From Rutpela maculata (taxonomy: Eukaryota > Arthropoda > Insecta > Coleoptera > Cerambycidae), in NCBI GenBank assembly GCA_936432065.2, contig OW386292.2:124679639-124743638 (forward strand): 64,000 nt of DNA. The letters are read 5' to 3'. Shown piece after piece: positions 57,962-64,000 of the stretch. Numbering within the stretch: the first letter of the stretch is position 1; every line of letters begins with the position of its first letter. Both the position numbers and the translations under genes were made by a program. Under the pieces are notes generated by a model. The model saw nothing but the letters and a program-made list of their open reading frames with translations, was not told the origin of the DNA and searched no databases.

Positions 57962-60900
57962 TTTCTGAAACAATAAGCGGATTTAGTTTCCGTGAAGGTT
58001 TCAGTTTTGCTTTATGATAAATTTTATTATTTAAAGTTATGAGTTTATTATCTAAGTCTTGTTTAATTTCAGCTGTTTTATATCTTGGTGTTATTTTACT
58101 TTCTCTAAGATTTCTTTTTAAATAAACTTTTTCGTTTTTCTCAAGTCTGGGTGGATTAATTCTCTCAGCGTTCGTCTTATCAATAACTCGAGCTCTATCG
58201 TTATTTATTTGAACTCTTTCGAATATAGTAGATATCAAATTTTGGTGATTTTGTACATACTGTGTTATGATTTGATCATCGCTTAAGTCGAATGGCGTAT
58301 GTCTGTCGTCATCGCCTCTAATTATTTGAAAGGGCGTATATTTCGTGGAAGAATGATAACTATTATTGTACCCAATTATTGCGTAAGACATTAATACTTT
58401 AATGTTTTCAGCTGAATTAGTTAATTTCAAAATTCGTAGGTCTTCGCTAATAGTCGAATGGAATCTCTCGATAGGACTGTTACTATTTGGATTGTAAATT
58501 GTTGTAAAATGTAACTTAATTTTATGTTTTTTACAAAATTCTATTAGAGCATGATTGTGAAATTCGCTACCTCCATCACTTGTTATTTGCTTAGGAATAC
58601 CGAAATGTGATATAAATATCAAAAGTGAGTTCAGTACCTCAATTGAATTTAAGAGGATTGGGTATGCTTGTGCGTATCTAGAAAAACTATCCACAATTGT
58701 TAAAAATGCTTGATTTGATATTTTGAAAGTATCAATATATATTAATTCGAACGGTTTATTACCGATTGGCGTATTTTGAAATTTGATTTGGTTTGGATGT
58801 CGTTCATATTTAGCTTTTTGGCACATTTCGCACGAGTTAATATAGACTGTGATGTCGTCTATCATTTTTGGCCAATAATAAATTTTAGACAGGCTAGTTT
58901 TTACTTCGTTTATGCCTTTATGACATGTTTTGCCTTCGTGATGGTACTTAATTAATTCCTTTTGTTTACTCTCTTCCGCTATGTCCTTTAATAACATATT
59001 ACTTTGTCTGAATTTAAGACTATCATATTTGAAATGATTTTGTATGGTTGCTATTACAAAAGGCATTACATCTATGTCTATGAATTTTAGTGTATATGTC
59101 ATACGTGGGGTGAAGAATTGTTTAAGAGCGCCTACTAGAGCTGCTTCGTTGGGTACTTTAGGAATAATAAGGGTGTGTCTTGTATTGTCGAAATGATTCT
59201 CGCGTGATTTTCTAATTATGGTAGCTAGTGATTCCTTTGAATGTACGATTAATAATTGATTTTTGTACATGTTTACTGGATCATCGGTAATCGGTATATT
59301 AATTATGGGATTTTCTACAGAAGAGTGTTGGGTATTCCCACTACTACTTGGAGGGTTTATATCAGTATTTTCAGTGCGTGCAGCATCTGAAAAATCGGTA
59401 GCTAACCTATTATTTTCAGAGAGGTCATAGTTTGGGATAACTGATTCGTTTTCATGAACATTAATTGGAATTCTCGATAAGCAGTCAGCATTTGTGTTTT
59501 CTTTACCTTTTTTATAAATAATTTTATAGTCGAATTCTTCGAGTTTGAGCCTCCACCTTACTAAACGTGAATTTGGGTCCTTCATATTAAAAAGCCATAT
59601 AAGTGGTTTATGATCCGTCACAATATTAAACCTTTTTCCGAAAAGGTACGGCCGGAAAAATTTCGAAAAATGCACGACGCTCAAAAGTTCTCTTTCGCCA
59701 ACGCTATAATTTTGTTCGGCGGGGTTTAGTGTGCGCGAGGCATAAGCTACAGGGTGATCGTTTCCTATAGGGCCTTGAGATAAAATAGCACTAATCGAGT
59801 GGGCGCTTGCGTCAGTAGTTAAATTAAATTCTTTAGTAAAATCGGGGTACTTTAATATTGGTTCATTCACTAACAATTTTTTGCATTTTTCGAAACATTC
59901 TACGAATTCTGGGGTATGTTCAATTTTCTGTCCCTTTTTTAAACATTTAGTAAACGGTTTTGTCAATTTTGCAAAGTCGTTAATGAAACGACGGTAATAG
60001 CCTAACAATCCCAAAAATGATTTTATATCACGAGCTGTCCTGGGTATTGGAAAATTTTGGATTACTTTGATTTTGTTCGGGTTAGGTTTTATACCCTGTG
60101 TCGTTACTAAATGACCTAAAAATTCTACTTCTTTCCGCAAAAATTCTGACTTGTTTAATTGTATTTTTAAACGAGATTCTCTAAATTTGTCAAAAATTAA
60201 TTTTAGATTAGAAATGTGCTCTTGTAGTGACGTCGAAAAGATGATTATGTCATCCATATAGACGAGACATATTTTCCCTTGCAAGTCTTTTAGAATGTTA
60301 TCCATGACGCGTTGAAAGGTTGCGGGTGCATTTTTCAACCCGAATGGCATTCTAAGATATTCAAAGTGACCGTGTTCGACGTTGAAAGCTGTTTTTTCAA
60401 TGGAATTTTTGTTCATTTCGATTTGGTGAAACCCGCTGGCTAAATCCAATGTTGAGAAATAGTTGCACCTACCGAGTTTATCTAGAATATCGGTTATATT
60501 TGGAATCGGGTATCTATCGTCTACTGTCTTATCATTAAGCTTTCTATAATCAACCACGATTCTCCACTTACGTTTGCCGCTAGCGTCGGGTTTTTTAGGA
60601 ACGATCCAAATAGGACTTGACCATGGAGACGACGAAGGCCTAATTATTCCGTCCCTAAGCATTTGGTCAATTTGTGTTTTTACTTCTGTTTTGTGACAAT
60701 AAGGAAAACGATATGATTTTGTATGAATTGGTATTTCGTCTTTAGTCTTAATGTCGTGCTTGACATTATTAGTAAAAGTTAGTTTATCGTTTTCTTTATG
60801 AAAAATATCGCTATATTTTTCACATATGTTAATAACAGCTTTTCGCTCTTCAGCGTTCATATGATCGGTTCGAATTAAATTAGAAATATCGGATTTTTGT

Positions 60901-61610
60901 AGCGTTTGGCAGGAATTGTCATAACTAATATTAATAGTATGCACTTCAAATTGGTTACATAAAGGAATAACTGTAAAAGGTTCTGCTAAATCAACAGCGA
61001 TTGTTTTCTCTGTGTAATTATAGATTTCGAAATAAGCTCTAAAATTTTTTGCAAAAGTTAAAGTTTCTGGAATAATTAGATTATTAATTTTACAGGGTGG
61101 TACAATTATTTCACCGTGTTCGACATTAACAGGATAATCTTTAATTAAAGTTTCTTTAGGTGGTATCTCAAATTTAAAAGAAGTCTCAAAAGGTTGTCTA
61201 TAATAAAATGGTATTTCGTGATGTTCGTTTACTAGTCTCTGATTTTGAAAATCGATAGCTAGGTTCATAGCAATGAGTTCCTTCAGTCCTATGATACCAT
61301 CAAAAAATTCATGAAAATTAAATAACATGAAGTCGATTTCATAATTACATTGAAATTCACCAAAAGCCGGTATTTTAGCTCTATAACGTATTAACTTTTC
61401 TCCTAAACTTGTTTTAATCATCGAAGGTGAATGTGTTATACAATTTGGAAAATATTCTTCGATTATTGAGGGTTTAATTATTGACGTAAAACATCCGGTA
61501 TCAATTAATAATTTAAGAGGTGGTGATTGAATCTGTATGTAAGGTAAAGCGTTTACTGTGTTTGCATTCATTTCAACTACGTCGGATAGTCTGTCTGACT
61601 GTCCGTACAA
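57882..61610 (-). CDS. pol: Element D Pol (protease, RT, RNase H, integrase)
   Basis: 1242 aa, entered from gag by -1 frameshift (codon TTG at 61610 is the first after the slip). Protease LLIDTG at 34-39; RT about 300-500 with YMDD at 451-454; RNase H from about 596 (TTDAS, TDHKPL); integrase from about 900 with H2C2 zinc motif (YHHEGKTCHKG, INSCEMC) and the catalytic triad in YIDTFKI, TSDGGSEF and SPIERFHS; a C-terminal tail overlaps env. All catalytic residues are present and there is no stop. Typical Gypsy/errantivirus order. Confidence 0.95.
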   Translation of the reverse strand: MYGQSDRLSDVVEMNANTVNALPYIQIQSPPLKLLIDTGCFTSIIKPSIIEEYFPNCITHSPSMIKTSLGEKLIRYRAKIPAFGEFQCNYEIDFMLFNFHEFFDGIIGLKELIAMNLAIDFQNQRLVNEHHEIPFYYRQPFETSFKFEIPPKETLIKDYPVNVEHGEIIVPPCKINNLIIPETLTFAKNFRAYFEIYNYTEKTIAVDLAEPFTVIPLCNQFEVHTINISYDNSCQTLQKSDISNLIRTDHMNAEERKAVINICEKYSDIFHKENDKLTFTNNVKHDIKTKDEIPIHTKSYRFPYCHKTEVKTQIDQMLRDGIIRPSSSPWSSPIWIVPKKPDASGKRKWRIVVDYRKLNDKTVDDRYPIPNITDILDKLGRCNYFSTLDLASGFHQIEMNKNSIEKTAFNVEHGHFEYLRMPFGLKNAPATFQRVMDNILKDLQGKICLVYMDDIIIFSTSLQEHISNLKLIFDKFRESRLKIQLNKSEFLRKEVEFLGHLVTTQGIKPNPNKIKVIQNFPIPRTARDIKSFLGLLGYYRRFINDFAKLTKPFTKCLKKGQKIEHTPEFVECFEKCKKLLVNEPILKYPDFTKEFNLTTDASAHSISAILSQGPIGNDHPVAYASRTLNPAEQNYSVGERELLSVVHFSKFFRPYLFGKRFNIVTDHKPLIWLFNMKDPNSRLVRWRLKLEEFDYKIIYKKGKENTNADCLSRIPINVHENESVIPNYDLSENNRLATDFSDAARTENTDINPPSSSGNTQHSSVENPIINIPITDDPVNMYKNQLLIVHSKESLATIIRKSRENHFDNTRHTLIIPKVPNEAALVGALKQFFTPRMTYTLKFIDIDVMPFVIATIQNHFKYDSLKFRQSNMLLKDIAEESKQKELIKYHHEGKTCHKGINEVKTSLSKIYYWPKMIDDITVYINSCEMCQKAKYERHPNQIKFQNTPIGNKPFELIYIDTFKISNQAFLTIVDSFSRYAQAYPILLNSIEVLNSLLIFISHFGIPKQITSDGGSEFHNHALIEFCKKHKIKLHFTTIYNPNSNSPIERFHSTISEDLRILKLTNSAENIKVLMSYAIIGYNNSYHSSTKYTPFQIIRGDDDRHTPFDLSDDQIITQYVQNHQNLISTIFERVQINNDRARVIDKTNAERINPPRLEKNEKVYLKRNLRESKITPRYKTAEIKQDLDNKLITLNNKIYHKAKLKPSRKLNPLIVSENAVHGDHNYARRLPDNEIPSCSRSKN

Positions 61611-63025
61611 AAATTTTCATTTTTATCCGCCTCTTGATAGAAATGAGGGTTCAAGTCGACTTCGTTTGATATGGGTTCGAATACAGGGTTTTCTAATAAT
61701 CGTGTTTGATGAACAGGGATACTTATACTTGTCATATTACAATTATTACAATAGTCATTAGGGTTTTCAGTGATATTATTAGAAATAGTTGCCTCAAATG
61801 AATCGGAATAGTAAGGTTCCTGAAATTCATTAACATGATTTAGTTCACGTGATTGTCCTTGAATTTGTTTATTAAACGATGGATTAAAATTGGAAAGAAA
61901 ATTATTATTTGGATTTCTGTTAAAATTAGTTGGTACTCTACTTTGTATTGACATTGGTTCTGGCTTGTCATTTATTAATCGGTTTGGTTGAGGTTTAAAA
62001 ACATTTTGGGGCGGTCCAAAAACTTGCCTATTCGTTGGATAATTTTGAGTTATTTGCCGAGGCTGTATATTTATCGGTTGACTTGGGAAAGTCGGTCGAG
62101 TTTGAAAATTACGATTTGGTAAATTAAAATTTCGCTGGGTTTGTTGTTGATTATGATAAGGTGAAACTTGATATGTCATTGGCGATTGATAATAACTTTT
62201 ACTGTAATTTTGGTGAAAATTCGTATGCGAATTATTAGGTCTATTAGCGAGTAACTTATTGCTGGTAACTTGATTACTACTACTTTTTTGTAATTGTATA
62301 GCGTTGTGATTAAAATTTTCTTCTTCAATGACCAAACTAATAGCTTGTTCTATAGTGGAAGGATTTCTTAATCTAATAATTGTTTTTATTTCACCTCGTA
62401 AATTTCGTATAAAGGTGTTTAAAGTTAATTTGTCATATTGTTTTAGGTAGATTTTTTTCATGTCTGAGTCTAACGTTGAGTCTGCTCTAATTTTTGAATT
62501 TAATTTGCTACGTACTATTTTTATTCTTTCACTTAAATCAATCAAACTTTCATTACGATGTTGTGTAATAGTTATTAAGTCTTGTTCTAGAGATTCTCTA
62601 TCGCGAAGTTCTCCAAAACCTACTCTAAGGGCGTTTTTAATTAAATCCCATGTATCTAACTCTGGGCGAGAATAAATTAAATTTTGTGCATCGTTAGTTA
62701 GTTTACTAGTAATAGCTAAAAGTATAAATGCATTGAAATCGTCCTCATTTTGTTTATGATATTGTGTTACAAATTTGTCGCAAATAGTTATAAAGTTTTC
62801 TAGTCTGTTGGCATCGCCATTAAAGTTTGGTATAAGAGAGATATGTTGATTTAATAAATGTGTATTAATTACTGTTGATGAGGATGACAACTGTAGGTTT
62901 GAAGATCTATCAGGCATGTTTGATTTTACGTTATTTTGCTCACTTAAGTTATTACTTAAATCTAAATGTTCACTTAAAGATAAAGAAGTATTTAATAAAT
63001 CAGTTAACTCCTCAATATCAGACAT
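61577..63025 (-). CDS. gag: Element D Gag
   Basis: 482 aa from ATG 63025 (MSDIEELTDLL). Core matches the Gag of A only weakly (ISLIPNFNGDANRLENFITI). Residues about 250-400 are rich in Asn, Gln and Pro, and there is no zinc knuckle. It overlaps pol by 34 nt. A conserved particle protein of the element. Confidence 0.9.
   Translation of the reverse strand: MSDIEELTDLLNTSLSLSEHLDLSNNLSEQNNVKSNMPDRSSNLQLSSSSTVINTHLLNQHISLIPNFNGDANRLENFITICDKFVTQYHKQNEDDFNAFILLAITSKLTNDAQNLIYSRPELDTWDLIKNALRVGFGELRDRESLEQDLITITQHRNESLIDLSERIKIVRSKLNSKIRADSTLDSDMKKIYLKQYDKLTLNTFIRNLRGEIKTIIRLRNPSTIEQAISLVIEEENFNHNAIQLQKSSSNQVTSNKLLANRPNNSHTNFHQNYSKSYYQSPMTYQVSPYHNQQQTQRNFNLPNRNFQTRPTFPSQPINIQPRQITQNYPTNRQVFGPPQNVFKPQPNRLINDKPEPMSIQSRVPTNFNRNPNNNFLSNFNPSFNKQIQGQSRELNHVNEFQEPYYSDSFEATISNNITENPNDYCNNCNMTSISIPVHQTRLLENPVFEPISNEVDLNPHFYQEADKNENFCTDSQTDYPT
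61610..61616 (-). promoter_or_regulatory. Gag-pol -1 frameshift slip site (D)
   Basis: Gag codons GAA AAT TTT TGT give the heptamer A AAT TTT, in the correct frame. Shifting -1 there enters the open pol frame at 61610. Confidence 0.75.
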
Positions 63026-63298
63026 TAACTAAACACTTAATGGTTTTACTATTTTTTAAAATTCGCAAAATATATAGTTATATATACATATTTTTTTTTA
63101 TCAAACAATCAATCAAATAAATCGAATAATACCTGTGGTATTTTAAAATCTAGTTCAATTTCTTAACCTACGTTTTGTCTTTGATAGACTGGATTTAAGT
63201 TTTTTTAACACTACGTTAGTTACACATAACTTGACAAAATCGATTTTTATCATGAAAGCTAGGATAAAACTTAAAGGATACTAGGATAGAGAAATTTC

Positions 63299-63304
63299 AC
63301 TTAC
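63299..63304 (-). promoter_or_regulatory. Leader splice donor of element D
   Basis: AAAGTG|GTAAGT on the minus strand in the leader, matched by the acceptor at 57965 in front of env. Confidence 0.6.
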
Positions 63305-63601
63305 CACTTTAGTTGTGCGAAAATTCGAGTCCTAGGATTTCTTCGCTTCGTCTTCTTAGAAGGTTACTCAGTTCACCCCCTTGATGGTTTCTCAGGTACC
63401 TACTCAATTCAGCACCCTGGGTAACTTGAATATTCCAGCTCTCGCGTCACTCCAGTATCCTGATGAATGTCTTCGGTAGATTTTCACTTTGGATTGTCCG
63501 AAGCATCAAGAAAGCACGGGTTCGTTTTCTTTACACTTTAAAAATTTAAAAATTCACGTAACTAGTGAGAACACTATGTAACACTTAGCCACGAGTGTAA
63601 T

Positions 63602-63618
63602 GCTACCTGACTGCGCCA
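63602..63618 (-). other. Primer binding site of element D, tRNA-Ser type
   Basis: TGGCGCAGTCAGGTAGC; the first ten bases complement the tRNA-Ser 3' end and an extra A interrupts the rest. Confidence 0.7.
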
Positions 63619-63842
63619 GTTATATTAAAGGAAAAAAATCACTTTTTACAACAAATTTATTTGAGAAATATTACAAGTTTAACGGTGAAGCCAAAGCAAA
63701 GGAATAATTTCAGATAGCGCAAACACAAACAATAGAAGTTGAAAAGCATTAAGCTGCATCAGCATTCCGGACTTCTAGCGGCGTGCATAGTAAAGCTGTC
63801 CAGTGGCGCGCCGATAGGGCCTCGCAAGGGGCATACATAACG
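63618..63842 (-). repeat. 5' LTR of element D (225 bp)
   Basis: Base for base the same as 56055-56279. Confidence 0.93.
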
Positions 63843-64000
63843 ATTTAAAACAAGTGTTTCCATCTATTGATATAAATTGTTTGAGGAAATGTAATGTTTT
63901 GATATCATCTAAGTTTGCTCTGAGAGTTATTGTGTGTCGGATATTTTTAAAAATGGTCGTTGAATTGCAAATTTCACTTGGAGTGTGATTAGATTCCGTA
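63843..64000 (-). pseudogene. pol: Element B pol linker between RNase H and integrase
   Basis: One frame is open through all 158 bp on the minus strand and includes TIFKNIRHTITLRANLDD and LHFLKQFISIDGNTCFK, which align with the D pol segment between RNase H and integrase. The frame resumes on the other side of D at 56050, proving that D sits in B's pol. Confidence 0.8.

Larger units (their letters stand above)
56055..63842 (-). mobile_element. Element D: complete, young errantivirus-like element (7788 bp)
   Basis: Two 225-bp LTRs without a difference, a 4-bp target duplication, a tRNA-Ser-type primer site, intact gag, pol and env, a polypurine tract, a slip site and env splice sites. It lies inside the pol gene of element B between RNase H and integrase. 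It looks recently inserted and potentially complete. It is a different family from A, A2, B and C. Confidence 0.93.
52304..64000 (-). mobile_element. Element B: errantivirus with rearranged pol, split by element D
   Basis: From the 3' end: LTR 52304-52604, polypurine tract, env, C-terminal pol tail, a displaced gag-end/protease segment (54440-55343), integrase (55344-56054), then D, then pol linker (63843-64000), running off the right edge. Its LTR is close to that of element A. Confidence 0.85.

Noticed and set aside
56288..57973. Env of D starting at 57973
   Set aside because: That codon is TTG within the splice acceptor; the first ATG after the acceptor is at 57961.

Overview
This is eukaryotic, AT-rich, repeat-dense DNA, and I recognise no ordinary host gene in it. 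Several lines point to an insect: six Gypsy-type LTR retrotransposon copies of the errantivirus class (tRNA-Ser primer sites and, where the 3' end is present, a baculovirus F-like env), Polinton/Maverick-type DNA-polymerase elements, and PIF/Harbinger, Helitron and non-LTR remnants. The species cannot be read from the sequence.

Layout. 1-4289: element A, the 5' part of an errantivirus-like element on the minus strand (LTR, leader, gag, broken pol). 5866-8281: A2, a decayed relative. 8282-8583 and 26551-26874: an older element E (gag scrap, leader, primer site, LTR), split by P1. P1 (8584-26544, 17,961 bp) has AG...CT termini, 168-bp identical terminal inverted repeats and a perfect 6-bp target duplication GACTGC, the hallmarks of a Polinton. 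It carries an intact 1248-aa protein-primed family B DNA polymerase with an OTU-like N-terminus, a coiled-coil protein gene (Q), two spliced short-exon genes (SE-1, SE-2), a two-finger C2H2 gene and very large simple repeats. I found no integrase, packaging ATPase, protease or capsid gene in it. 27020-27810: a Harbinger transposase scrap and a 118-bp MITE. P2 (28136-34585) is a deleted relative of P1 with the order polB-Q-SE kept. 34.6-38.6 kb: a non-LTR RT scrap and a decayed Helitron. 40.96-50.4 kb: a third, heavily interrupted polB (P3) followed by a duplicated cassette of two overlapping membrane/cysteine-protein ORFs (X, Y) convergent with an SE gene, and an exon with the calcium-loop signature of parvovirus-type phospholipase A2. 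50.6-52.18 kb: element C, a truncated errantivirus whose gag centre is replaced by (TA)n. 52304 to the window end: element B, with a chimeric pol and an intact env, interrupted in pol by element D (56055-63842). D is a complete errantivirus-like element with identical 225-bp LTRs, a 4-bp target duplication and open gag, pol and env.

How the parts work together. The errantivirus copies use a tRNA-Ser primer. The two gag-pol junctions that can be checked share a -1 slip site A AAT TTT, and env has a splice acceptor just before its ATG with a GTAAGT donor in the leader. All six copies lie on the minus strand, so one plus-strand transcript would be antisense to all of them, which is the layout of a flamenco-type piRNA locus. 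This is a hypothesis only.

The least explained system is the SE family: six loci, all in or beside the polB elements, with conserved exon lengths (19 or 25, mostly 30, 62-68, about 131-141 nt), conserved phases and a conserved W-x-D-E-[VL]-x-G core. SE-1 and SE-2 are each 81 aa and open across four exons.
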